DNA from: JADJPG01 sp964491875
Lineage (GTDB): Bacteria > Verrucomicrobiota > Verrucomicrobiia > Limisphaerales > JADJPG01
Direction of reading: 5' to 3'
Length of the DNA stretch: 64,000 nt
NCBI GenBank assembly: GCA_964491875.1
Contig: CAZBIC010000023.1
Location: 1 to 64,000, forward strand
Shown here: in pieces, positions 16,527 through 25,710 of the stretch
How positions within the stretch are numbered: position 1 is the stretch's first letter
Layout of the letters: every line of letters begins with the position of its first letter
Translations under genes and position numbers: made by a program
Notes under the pieces: model-generated
What the model saw: only the letters and a program-made list of their open reading frames with translations
The model's database searches: none
Told to the model about the DNA's origin: nothing

Positions 16527-17540
16527 GTGCCTCGCAAATACTCACTGCCAGAACGTGAAGCCGCCGTCTGTCGGCGGCTTTTATCAATTCGGGAATCACT
16601 GCGCATCTCGCGATCGGTTTTTGCTCAGAGCGCCGGCCTGCCTTCCAAAAGTTATGCAAATTATGAGGGGGAAATGGCTGCTGTTCCTTACTACGCCGGG
16701 AAGGCTGTCTGCCGTGCTTTCGATGTTAATCAGCGCTGGCTCGCGACTGGACAAAGCCCGCGTCATCCATACGTGGACTTAGACACCGAACTCAAAGCAG
16801 AGGTACCGGTCAAAGCCCTGTTTACAGAGGGGTTTGAGGACTATCTCCAGAAGCCAATGTTGGAATGGTTGAGGCTGTTCGCGAGCGCAATTTCAGTCCG
16901 CCCTGAGGATCTCACTGATGATGACGCTGTTTGGTTGCGGGTCGGTGGACAGGTCAAAGACGCAGCTGACGTGTTTGAGCGGCTGATTGGAATTGGTGTA
17001 TCGGGGATGATCCACTACATCCCCGCTCGTTTGCGGCTGCCGTTCGTGCGTGCGATGTGCGCGACGATCGAAAAATTCAAAGAGGAACACGCTGCGGAGA
17101 TCGATGCGTGGTGGGAGGAGTTCGATCGAGAGTTTGAGGCGGAAGAAAAATCAGCAGTTGACATATTAAGCAATCAGCTTAATTCTCCCAACATGGTCAA
17201 GACGGTTGATGAACTGTTGGAGAACGTGAAGAGCAAGACGACCGGCCAGCACGGCGCTAAGACCGCGCTGGCGGACACGCTCGGAATCACGCCTCAGCAG
17301 CTTAACGACTGGTTGACTCAGCGCTCGAAACCATCGGGCGCGCACGTCCTGCAATTGCTCCATTTGGGCTACGGCAATCGAGGAGTGAACAATAAAAATG
17401 GACCGGAAAGAGTTACAGCTCCCTCCGGTCCGGTAGCCCCGAAAGGAATCAACCATGAAGAAGACTACAGTTCGAGGCCGGGGACACAATCGCCCGGCAA
17501 ATCCAAAAGTTCAACCCCACAGAAACGCAAGCCCAGGTGA
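16527..17540 (+). CDS. Two-HTH transcriptional regulator (putative element repressor)
   Basis: A 337-residue protein starting at GTG 16527. Residues 14-62 are XRE-like (RRLLSIRESLRISRSVFAQSAGLPSKSYANYE). A long helical middle (80-210) is rich in acidic residues. A second HTH occupies about 228-275 (TGQHGAKTALADTLGITPQQLNDWLTQRSKPSG). The tail is basic and disordered. Position at the head of the rightward operon opposite a small HTH gene suggests it is the repressor or main switch; having a different HTH at each end is unusual for a Mu-type repressor. It overlaps the next gene by 86 bases in another frame. Confidence 0.75.
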   Translation: MPRKYSLPEREAAVCRRLLSIRESLRISRSVFAQSAGLPSKSYANYEGEMAAVPYYAGKAVCRAFDVNQRWLATGQSPRHPYVDLDTELKAEVPVKALFTEGFEDYLQKPMLEWLRLFASAISVRPEDLTDDDAVWLRVGGQVKDAADVFERLIGIGVSGMIHYIPARLRLPFVRAMCATIEKFKEEHAAEIDAWWEEFDREFEAEEKSAVDILSNQLNSPNMVKTVDELLENVKSKTTGQHGAKTALADTLGITPQQLNDWLTQRSKPSGAHVLQLLHLGYGNRGVNNKNGPERVTAPSGPVAPKGINHEEDYSSRPGTQSPGKSKSSTPQKRKPR

Positions 17541-18459
17541 AAAGCCGGAGTGCGACATGTGTCAACGTCGCCCGGCAACCGTCCACATCAACAGAGTGCT
17601 CGGTGATGAGTGGAGGACGCTCGACCTTTGTGGCGAGTGTGAGGCCGACGTTAAGAACAGCATCGCACCCGCCGTTCCAGCCGCTCCCCAAAATCAACCC
17701 CCAAGTGAGCCCGCCTTTTGGGAGGCGTTGCTCGGCGCGGAGCTGTTCGCCGCGGTGATGGAAATCGTAGATTCGAGCAGTTTGAGTAATGACGGCGAAG
17801 GAATGACCATCCAGCAAGCGATAGTGGAGGCGATCCAAAACTCAAATCCGGAGGAATGTCTCGCACTGGCAGCCGGCCGGCCGGGTGCCCTGGCTGCGTT
17901 GATGAAGTTTTGGGCGTCCAGCGACGCGCCCGACGAACCCGTCCAGGCGCAGACCGCGCCGCCGGCAACTGCAACCGCCAAGGCGCGGCTGGCGTTCGAT
18001 GACATCGCGCGGATCGTACTCGACATGGAGAGGGCGCAAATGTTCGCACGGGGTTTACTGGCGAGCCTGAGCAGCGGCCTGGCTAGCGCGACGGAGGTCG
18101 ATCAAGCGGCCATCGGAATAAAGGCGAGCGCCGGGAACTTGGCAGAGCACGTCGCGATGCACTGGAAGGATCTGGGTGAGGCGTGGGGAAGGGCGCGTGA
18201 GGAGAGGGAAAGCGCTGAGGCGCGAAGGCAGCTGGAATCCTGCCTCACAGATATGGTGGCACCGATGCGGGCGGCGGCGGCATGTGTCCACATGCTGGCG
18301 CTGGCGCTCAAGGAGCATTCGGCGATCGGCGGCACCTTCCATGCGGAGGGTGTGACCGAGGGTTACGAGGATCTGGCGGTGTTTTGGGCAGGTGAGATCT
18401 TGTTGCCAGTGGATCAATGGGCCCGGCCCGTGGCTTATTTCGGAGAGGTGGCAGCGTGA
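17455..18459 (+). CDS. Element protein with McsA-like N-terminal zinc finger
   Basis: A 334-residue protein from ATG 17455, inside the end of the regulator gene. Residues 32-64 hold CDMCQRRPATVHIN, then LDLCGECEAD, the C-x2-C...PATVH...L-C-x2-C pattern of the McsA/UvrB-associated zinc finger that, in McsA, activates the McsB arginine kinase. The remaining 270 residues are helical and Ala-rich, with no UVR motif or other family recognised. There is a low-complexity Pro/Ala linker near 73-88. The match is by motif only; the function here is unknown. Confidence 0.65.
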   Translation: MKKTTVRGRGHNRPANPKVQPHRNASPGEKPECDMCQRRPATVHINRVLGDEWRTLDLCGECEADVKNSIAPAVPAAPQNQPPSEPAFWEALLGAELFAAVMEIVDSSSLSNDGEGMTIQQAIVEAIQNSNPEECLALAAGRPGALAALMKFWASSDAPDEPVQAQTAPPATATAKARLAFDDIARIVLDMERAQMFARGLLASLSSGLASATEVDQAAIGIKASAGNLAEHVAMHWKDLGEAWGRAREERESAEARRQLESCLTDMVAPMRAAAACVHMLALALKEHSAIGGTFHAEGVTEGYEDLAVFWAGEILLPVDQWARPVAYFGEVAA

Positions 18460-18752
18460 ACTCAACGAACAAACCGAAGCATGCGCAGACGAGCAATACT
18501 CTGGGTCTGGAGTCCGCTCTTGCCAAAAAAGCCGGCCATTTGAGTCCTTCGGAACGGTTGGAACTCGCAACCGTCTATGAGCGGTGGGGGCGGCAGCTCC
18601 GCTTCTCGGTGGCTATGCCCGAGCGTTTGGAGCGTGATGGTTTGGAGCATTTGCGCGAACCGTCGCTCGTTTTCAAATCGATTGAGCGGGATCTCACTCC
18701 GCCTGCCAGCGAGCTTCAGGTAAGGCAATGGCCATCGGTCTGGGCTAGTTGA
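18456..18752 (+). CDS. Small helical element protein
   Basis: A 98-residue protein with a GTG start at 18456 that overlaps the upstream TGA (GTGA), so it is translationally coupled. It is basic at the N-terminus (NSTNKPKHAQTSN) and helical around SPSERLELATVYERWGRQLRF. No family was recognised. Confidence 0.55.
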   Translation: MNSTNKPKHAQTSNTLGLESALAKKAGHLSPSERLELATVYERWGRQLRFSVAMPERLERDGLEHLREPSLVFKSIERDLTPPASELQVRQWPSVWAS

Positions 18753-18769
18753 TTGGAGAATCTCACATT

Positions 18770-19087
18770 ATGAAGATCGATCGCAAACGTCGCCTTCGCG
18801 CCTCACCGTATCGTCGGTGCATGAGGGCGTGGCTACGTCACGAGGGCCGGATCATTCGGCTCTTGTGCATCTCGGACTATCGCCCGTGTGTGACGGGCGG
18901 CGAGCCGCGCGAGTTTGTGAAGCGCATCACGCACCGGCGTTGGCCGCGTGGCTTCCATCTCTTCGGTTGCGAGTGGAGCCGGGCCGTCACGGCGTACTAC
19001 GCCGGGCTGCCGGCGGATGAGTGGGTGGAAGAGGTGATATATGATCCGGGGTTTGAGCAGGGCATCGCGCAGGCGCACGCGGAGTAG
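18770..19087 (+). CDS. Small basic element protein
   Basis: A 105-residue protein. The ATG at 18770 is preceded by GGAG at 18755-18758; an earlier in-frame TTG at 18749 is possible. It is Arg-rich at the N-terminus (MKIDRKRRLRASPYRRC) and has an aromatic core (RRWPRGFHLFGCEWSRAVTAYYAG). No family was recognised. It is followed 19 bases later by a strong terminator, so it ends the first rightward transcription unit. Confidence 0.6.
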   Translation: MKIDRKRRLRASPYRRCMRAWLRHEGRIIRLLCISDYRPCVTGGEPREFVKRITHRRWPRGFHLFGCEWSRAVTAYYAGLPADEWVEEVIYDPGFEQGIAQAHAE

Positions 19088-19105
19088 CGAGCCTTTCAAT
19101 GCACA

Positions 19106-19139
19106 CCGCCGGCCGGGGCAACCTGGCCGGCGGTTTTTT
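19106..19139 (+). terminator. Rho-independent terminator of the regulator operon
   Basis: A 9-bp GC stem, CCGCCGGCC (19106-19114) with GGCCGGCGG (19125-19133), is followed by TTTTTT (19134-19139). It ends the transcript of the genes from 16527 to 19087. Confidence 0.85.
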
Positions 19140-19193
19140 GTGTCGGGGATCGTGCGCGGTAGTGTATAGCATCAATCCAAACAGGCTGAAGAT

Positions 19194-19331
19194 ATGGACC
19201 CTTGGAACATTGTTGGAGCGTTGGCATTCGTGGGATCGTTTTTCTTCCTCTGGAGAGCGTTCCAAATCGGGCGCGCGTGCGTGCGCGCCTACAAGGAAGG
19301 GCGTGGTGAGAAGCCAAATGACCAGCGCTGA
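19194..19331 (+). CDS. 45-residue single-span membrane peptide
   Basis: Frame from ATG 19194 to TGA 19331. The peptide starts MDPWNIVGALAFVGSFFFLW, giving one transmembrane helix over residues 5-20, followed by a basic tail. It overlaps the next gene by 14 bases in another frame, a common coupling in phage operons. Small membrane peptides in this position could be a holin-like or exclusion peptide; that is speculation. It is short, so a chance frame cannot be excluded. Confidence 0.45.
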   Translation: MDPWNIVGALAFVGSFFFLWRAFQIGRACVRAYKEGRGEKPNDQR

Positions 19332-19524
19332 ACTCAGCCAGCTCTTGGGCGAGTACGAACGGAAGTTCGGAACGGAGGCGGCGCGTCTCTTCCTGGCACC
19401 GAACTACCTAGCCAATCCCCAGCTCGGCCCGGGGCTGGTGGACGCGCTGCGCACCGGGCAACCCATCACCCAGGCTGGCGCCGAGGTGTTGCTGGGTCTG
19501 CCATTTCGTGAAGCGGTTCTTTGA
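19318..19524 (+). CDS. Small element protein, 68 residues
   Basis: Starts at ATG 19318 inside the end of the membrane peptide frame and stops at 19524. It is helical: MTSAELSQLLGEYERKFG, then FLAPNYLANPQLGPGLVDALRTG and QAGAEVLLGLP. No family was recognised. The frame is open further upstream, but those residues overlap a terminator and are not credible. Confidence 0.5.
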   Translation: MTSAELSQLLGEYERKFGTEAARLFLAPNYLANPQLGPGLVDALRTGQPITQAGAEVLLGLPFREAVL

Positions 19525-19621
19525 GCCCGCGACGCGAGCGCGCCCAGGGCGCGGGCGGCTGGCGATGGGTCGGCGAGCGCGGTTTTATCAGGGTTCGATT
19601 CTTGAAGTTGGAGCCTTGAAT

Positions 19622-19640
19622 TTCCAGCTAAAGGCTGGAA
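19622..19640. promoter_or_regulatory. Perfect 7-bp inverted repeat before the last gene
   Basis: TTCCAGC (19622-19628) and GCTGGAA (19634-19640) are a perfect inverted pair with a 5-base spacer, 14 bases before the ATG at 19654. The half-site resembles the TTCCAGGC core of the element ends, so it may be an internal transposase or regulator site. No T run follows, so it is not a standard terminator. Confidence 0.4.
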
Positions 19641-19653
19641 GGCTGAATCCACG

Positions 19654-19926
19654 ATGCACACCCCAGTTACTCCGATCCATGATGTCGTGGCGATGGCCGT
19701 GGTAGTGAAGAGGCGGGATTCCCGATACCGGTATGAGCTGGTCCGGCTGCTCACGGTTGAAGGTGCCGTCTATCAACTGGACGAAATCTGCGTCCCGCTC
19801 AGGGACAAGTCGCTGACTCTTCGGGCGGCGGCCTACACCTTGAAGCAGGAGCGGACGGGCCGTTGGAAACACGGGCACTGGCATCATCTGAACCCGAAGC
19901 CAGGGATCGAAGCCCACGCCAGGTAA
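19654..19926 (+). CDS. Small element protein, 90 residues
   Basis: A 90-residue protein from ATG 19654, the last gene before the right end. It is predicted beta-rich with many Arg, Tyr and Val residues (VVKRRDSRYRYELVRLLTVEG) and a His/Trp-rich end (RWKHGHWHHL). No family was recognised. A hairpin with TTTT follows at once. Confidence 0.5.
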   Translation: MHTPVTPIHDVVAMAVVVKRRDSRYRYELVRLLTVEGAVYQLDEICVPLRDKSLTLRAAAYTLKQERTGRWKHGHWHHLNPKPGIEAHAR

Positions 19927-19937
19927 AGGGTAGGGGA

Positions 19938-19960
19938 GGGCAGGCGCCCTGCCCGGTTTT
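19938..19960 (+). terminator. Terminator before the right end of the element
   Basis: GGGCAGG (19938-19944) pairs with CCTGCCC (19948-19954), followed by GGTTTT (19955-19960). It lies 11 bases after the stop of the last rightward gene, so it would insulate the right end and the chromosome beyond it. Confidence 0.65.
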
Positions 19961-20055
19961 GCCGAGTGCGTGAGAATCACGCCCCGCGAATCGATTCGAA
20001 AATTCAGCTAGGCAACTGCTGCCCACCACCCTAAACGGGTTCATTTCCGGGGCTC

Positions 20056-20215
20056 AACTTCCAGGCTTTGGAATTTCAGGTTTGTCCGGAAAAAGGGTGG
20101 AAGTTGCAAATCACTCATCGCGCAAGTCGCTGTGATTATCCAGCTTGCAATCAACTTCCAGGCTTTCTGGACAAACGTTTCGCAAGAAATCGAGCTGGAC
20201 AAACTTCCAGGCTTT
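20056..20215 (+). repeat. Three direct copies of AACTTCCAGGCTTT at the right end
   Basis: The 14-mer occurs at 20056-20069, 20153-20166 and 20202-20215. The middle copy is part of the right terminal inverted repeat; the first is internal and near a second TTTGTCCGG (20081-20089). The third lies outside the inferred boundary. Arrays like this are expected for transposase-binding sites of Mu-type ends. Confidence 0.65.
20156..20180 (-). repeat. Right terminal inverted repeat of the Mu-like element
   Basis: The reverse complement of these 25 bases matches 6131-6155 with one mismatch. The inferred element end is ...CTGGACA at 20173, followed by AACGTT (20174-20179), the same six bases that precede the left end. 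TG/CA terminal dinucleotides are typical of Mu-type elements. Confidence 0.8.
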
Positions 20216-20445
20216 TCAACTCTCGAAACTCGACACGGGCTTCGGTGTGAATCTTTCAAGCTTAGGGAGTTAGAACGCACAAGGCAGTTCAAACCAAATC
20301 AAGGCTAGTCCAAGCAATTCGGACAATTGTTCTGTTAACACTCAGAGGTGAGTTCTCCGAAGTGACAGGCCTAACCGTTGATAAACATAACAAACATTGT
20401 GCGACTTTAATAGCTAAGGATTATTCCAAAGCTTCCTTCCTGCAA
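20181..20445. other. Chromosomal flank without a gene
   Basis: The sequence from 20181 continues the glgA reading frame if joined to 6138, as 30 codons to the TAG at 20271-20273. Beyond that to 20445 the DNA is A/T-richer than its surroundings, with a weak GTCC...GGAC hairpin near 20310-20326. I see no gene, RNA or clear terminator there; it is the 3' flank of lepB, which reads towards it. Confidence 0.5.
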
Positions 20446-21699
20446 TTAGTCCTTCGTTAAGCCGAACCGGCTCTTGCGACCATCCTGAGCCCCGAACGGC
20501 CAATACACGCACAGCGCCTTTCCGATCACATTCTCACGTGGAAACGATCCCCACGTCCGCGAGTCGGAGCTGTTCACAGTGTTGTCACCCATTACCAAAT
20601 AGTCTTCTGGAGGAACGTCGAAGGTTGTTGCTGCATTCTCGAAAAGCGGCGCGAGGTTTCCACGTCCAGCCTGGGAACGTCCGGTGTTCTCATTAACATG
20701 ACCGGAATATTGGCTGTCGCGAGGCGGCATGGCCGGATCGAACGAATAGACACCGGCGAAATGTGGGGTTGTTGAATCCAATCGTTTCCCATCGATGACC
20801 AGATGCCGATCATCACCAATTTGAACTTTCTCGCCGCCCAACGCTACCAGGCGTTTGATGTAAAACTGGCCGATCTGGTCAGACGCCATCCGCGGAATGT
20901 TTTTGGTTTCAAATACCACGATCTCTCCACGGTTCGGTCGGCGGAAATTGTAAGTGATTCGATCCACAAAAAGATGGTCGCCGCTGTAGGATTTCATCTT
21001 CACGACGTCCTCTCCAGGCTTGAAGATTCTGGGATTCGGCCGGCCATAGCGATCGATCAAACCAGCCCGCAACAGGAAACGATCTGGCGGGAACCAGACC
21101 GTATAGGTCTTGCCGCCTAATTGGAAATCCTGCTTCAAATTAAACAGCAGAAACCGCTTCGGCTCGTCGTGCGTTGTTTGCATCGAGCCCTCGGATTCAG
21201 CGACGACATGCTCGTAACTGACCCCAGTAAACCAGTAGAGGAAGAATCGCTTTACGCGGTTCGGAACCTCGAAATCCGGATTCGGCTTCAAGTCAGAGTC
21301 CGAGCCGCCGTACATAAAATCGGGATTCGACGTAATTCCGTACAACGTCGGCTGCATGGAACCCGTGGGAATCTTGAACGGCTGCGCGACGAATGTCCGG
21401 ATACCCATCGCGACAGCGATCGCCACGAGCAGGACTTCAATATTCTCCCGAATTGCCGCGCTCGGATATGGTTTCAGCCATTGGTTCGCAACTTTCTCCA
21501 AATTCGACATCTCACCGTCCAAAGCCGATTTATCAAGCGGCCCGGTAAACACCTTCTTGATGCCATCCAGAGCCAACTCGACGGATTCGATTGCCTTTGG
21601 TGACAACAAATCGCGCTGAGCGCACAGCAGCTTCCAGACATGTTTATGCATGTGGGACGCCTGCCGGACCTTGCTGGACAGAAACCAGTTGATGTTCAT
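20446..21699 (-). CDS. lepB: Signal peptidase I
   Basis: Membrane-bound Ser/Lys protease that cleaves signal peptides from exported proteins. The protein is 417 residues. A cytoplasmic helical N-terminus (1-85) precedes a transmembrane helix (about 87-103). The nucleophile is S114 in PTGSMQPTL, the general base is K282 in FYIKRLVALGGEK, and the conserved GDN is at 371-373 followed by SSDSRTWG. It is longer than the E. coli enzyme (324 aa), mainly from the N-terminal extension and an insert at about 125-235. It lies 34 bases after lepA in the same direction, an arrangement common in bacteria. Confidence 0.93.
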   Translation of the reverse strand: MNINWFLSSKVRQASHMHKHVWKLLCAQRDLLSPKAIESVELALDGIKKVFTGPLDKSALDGEMSNLEKVANQWLKPYPSAAIRENIEVLLVAIAVAMGIRTFVAQPFKIPTGSMQPTLYGITSNPDFMYGGSDSDLKPNPDFEVPNRVKRFFLYWFTGVSYEHVVAESEGSMQTTHDEPKRFLLFNLKQDFQLGGKTYTVWFPPDRFLLRAGLIDRYGRPNPRIFKPGEDVVKMKSYSGDHLFVDRITYNFRRPNRGEIVVFETKNIPRMASDQIGQFYIKRLVALGGEKVQIGDDRHLVIDGKRLDSTTPHFAGVYSFDPAMPPRDSQYSGHVNENTGRSQAGRGNLAPLFENAATTFDVPPEDYLVMGDNTVNSSDSRTWGSFPRENVIGKALCVYWPFGAQDGRKSRFGLTKD

Positions 21700-21733
21700 G
21701 ACGAGTGGATATCGGCGTGCGGTGGTGACTGGA

Positions 21734-23527
<1,794 letters not shown>

Positions 23528-23694
23528 CTGTGATTCTTCCTGCGGCTCGCGCGCAATCCACTGGCTGGGCAACCCCGCCCTGCTCTGCTGGTCACGCGGC
23601 ACAACCGCAACTGATTCCGCGAGAAGATACCGGCATGCGGGCTTAAGAAAAGCGGATTCTGCGGCGCAAGGGCTTGTCGCAACACCTTGCAGGC

Positions 23695-23727
23695 AAAAAA
23701 AGACCCGCCTTAAGGCAAAGGCGGGTC
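23695..23727 (-). terminator. Rho-independent terminator after glyQS
   Basis: Read on the minus strand, GACCCGCCT and AGGCGGGTC (23702-23710 and 23719-23727) form a 9-bp stem followed by seven T residues (23695-23701). It lies about 110 bases past the glyQS stop and upstream of lepA. Confidence 0.88.
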
Positions 23728-23837
23728 AGGAGTTGTAGCTCGGCTAACTTAGGTAGCAGGCTTCGCTACGCCAAAGTTATCGGCGAACACCTCATTGACT
23801 TGAGGTTTATTACGGTCGACCGGACCCGTCGCAACAC
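23728..23837 (-). other. Structured 3' region between glyQS stop and its terminator
   Basis: Within 110 bases there are three nested or adjacent hairpins: CCTCA/TGAGG (23790-23805), a bulged stem TAACTT/AAGTTA with inner GTAGC/GCTAC (23745-23779), and TAGC/GCTA (23737-23747). With the terminator this would make a compact folded RNA 3' of glyQS. It may be only a long structured 3' UTR. No known RNA family was recognised. Confidence 0.35.
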
Positions 23838-25607
23838 TTACCGAATCCGCGCCTGCAACCAGCCGAGAAGCTCAGCGATGGGCAAACGCTCCTGCTTGCC
23901 GTCATCGCGATGGCGAATCGTCACTGTGTTCAGCAATTCCGGTTTCTCGCCCAGCGTATCGAAATCAATCGTCACGCAGAACGGCGTGCCCGCTTCGTCC
24001 TGACGCGCATAGCGGCGGCCGATCGCGCCGGCATCGTCGTAGAACGCCATCATGTGTCCGCGCAACGACTCGAAGACTTCCTTAGCCTTTGCGATCAGTT
24101 CCGGCTTGTTCTTGAGCAGCGGAAACACGCCGACCTTGATCGGCGCCACGCGCGGATGAAACTTCATCACCACGCGCGTCTCGCTCTTACCCTTGTCATC
24201 TGTCGTGGTGACTTCAGAAAACGCATTCGCAACCAGCGCGAGAATCAAACGATCCACGCCAGCGGACGGCTCGATAACGTGCGGGATGTATTGGCCCTTC
24301 GCCAGACCTTCCGCGTCTTCCTTGGCCTGCTTTTCCGCCTTTGACTGCTCCACGCCGGACTTGGTTAGATAACGCAGTCGCGCCTGATAGTAGCGCTCCG
24401 AAACGTCCTTCTTCTTCTCGTCGTCGAGCTTCCCCCAAGCGGTGCGCAAATCCTCGTCGAACACGCCCATCGTCTTGCCGGAGAAACGCGCGTGCTGGGA
24501 CAGATCGAAATCGCTGCGCGCCGCGATGCCTTCGAGCTCCTGCGTGCCGAACGGGAACTTAAACAGGATGTCCACGCAAGCGCGCGCGTAGTGCGCGAGT
24601 TCCTCGGGCTTCTGCCAATACTCTTCGAGCGTCGTGCGCGGCAGGCCGATGCCTTCGTAGAACTTGATGCGTTCCTCGACCCAATACTGGTGCCAGATCT
24701 GCCAGCCCCAGTTCGGCTGTGGTTCGCCAGGATGCCCTGCCCCTTTCGGTGTCGTCACCGCGCCGGAGATCACTTCGACCGCCTCGTCCGGCTTGATAAA
24801 GAACTCGAGTTCCATCTGCTCGAACTCCCGGGAGCGAAACGTGAAATTGCGCGGCGTGACTTCATTGCGGAAGGCCTTGCCAACCTGCGCGATGCCGAAC
24901 GGCACTTTCTGGCGCGAGGTTTCGAGCACGTTCTTGAACTGCGCGAAGATCGCCTGCGCCGTTTCCGGACGGAGATACGCGATGCCGTCATCGCTCTCCA
25001 CCGGCCCGACGTAGGTCTTGAACATCAGGTTGAACGGGCGCGGCTCGGTGAGTTGCGCGCCGTTTTCAGGATTGTAGCGCTGGGAGTTCTCGACCTTCTC
25101 CGTGCGTTCGCCGAGCAGCTCGACGTTCTGAATGCCGCGTTGCTGATAAAACTGCGTCGCCGTCTTGCGGGCGCTTTCCGGCGGCTTGCCCGCGGCGAGC
25201 ATCACCGAGAACGCATCGTCATTCTGCTTGCCCGAGGCGGAATCCTTCGCGCCCGAGTAGAAATACACGACTCCACTCTGCGGCTCGACCTGATCCGCGC
25301 GAAAACGCTTCTTCGTCAGCAAGCAGTCGCACATCGGATCGCAGAATGTATCCACATGCCCGCTCGCGCGCCAAATCTGCGGTGCCATGATGATGGTTGC
25401 TTCGAGGCCGACCACGTCATCGCGCAGCCGCGTCATCGTGGACCACCACAGCTCCTTCACGTTGCGTTTGAGCTCAGCGCCCAATGGACCGTAGTCCCAA
25501 AATCCCTGGATGCCGCCGTAGATTTCCGACGACTGGTAGACGAATCCGCGACGTTTGCAGAGGGAGACAATCTTCTCCATCAACACATTTTCTTTGGGCT
25601 CGGACAT
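23838..25607 (-). CDS. glyQS: Glycine--tRNA ligase (single-chain, alpha2 type)
   Basis: Charges tRNA-Gly. The 589-residue class II synthetase is of the dimeric single-polypeptide type shared with eukaryotes and archaea, not the alpha2-beta2 GlyQ/GlyS type. The N-terminus has GFVYQSSEIYGGIQGFWDYGPLG (about 21-43), motif 2 has FRNEVTPRNFTFRSREFEQME (about 265-290), and the C-terminal anticodon-binding domain begins near 490 (HPRVAPIKVGVFPL). Start at ATG 25607. It is transcribed leftward with its own terminator. Confidence 0.95.
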   Translation of the reverse strand: MSEPKENVLMEKIVSLCKRRGFVYQSSEIYGGIQGFWDYGPLGAELKRNVKELWWSTMTRLRDDVVGLEATIIMAPQIWRASGHVDTFCDPMCDCLLTKKRFRADQVEPQSGVVYFYSGAKDSASGKQNDDAFSVMLAAGKPPESARKTATQFYQQRGIQNVELLGERTEKVENSQRYNPENGAQLTEPRPFNLMFKTYVGPVESDDGIAYLRPETAQAIFAQFKNVLETSRQKVPFGIAQVGKAFRNEVTPRNFTFRSREFEQMELEFFIKPDEAVEVISGAVTTPKGAGHPGEPQPNWGWQIWHQYWVEERIKFYEGIGLPRTTLEEYWQKPEELAHYARACVDILFKFPFGTQELEGIAARSDFDLSQHARFSGKTMGVFDEDLRTAWGKLDDEKKKDVSERYYQARLRYLTKSGVEQSKAEKQAKEDAEGLAKGQYIPHVIEPSAGVDRLILALVANAFSEVTTTDDKGKSETRVVMKFHPRVAPIKVGVFPLLKNKPELIAKAKEVFESLRGHMMAFYDDAGAIGRRYARQDEAGTPFCVTIDFDTLGEKPELLNTVTIRHRDDGKQERLPIAELLGWLQARIR

Positions 25608-25710
25608 AAGAGTTCGGGAGTGTTTGGGAACGCTGCATTGAAGTCAAGACACCGCACGCCGATGCAGCTATTGGAGGGTTTCGTGTGAAATGACGGTCAC
25701 TTCAGATCTA

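Larger units (their letters stand above)
6138..20173. mobile_element. Mu-like transposable element (14.0 kb), candidate complete unit
   Basis: The element is bounded by inverted ends TGTCCAG(T/A)AAGCCTGGAA, and AACGTT sits directly outside both ends (6132-6137 and 20174-20179), consistent with a 6-bp target duplication. Because AAACGTTT is palindromic, the same bases could instead be a longer inverted repeat; the boundary is therefore known to within about 2 bases. The cargo is a leftward operon from an HTH protein to the transposase and AAA+ partner, and a rightward operon led by a two-HTH regulator. Tail-type genes are present, but no capsid, portal, terminase or lysis gene is visible. No frameshift was seen in any gene. 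Confidence 0.8.

Noticed and set aside
23528..23602. Extended start of lepA
   Set aside because: LepA proteins start at MxxxxIRNFSIIAHIDHGK, matching 23527.
23751..23810. A short minus-strand frame ending ADNFGVAKPAT that looks like an SsrA tag
   Set aside because: tmRNA needs a tRNA-Ala-like 5' and 3' end and about 350 bases; none is present, and tags normally end in LAA or similar.
24492..25688. A 398-residue plus-strand open frame across glyQS
   Set aside because: Lies antisense to a clear glycyl-tRNA synthetase; Arg/Leu/Ala-rich shadow.
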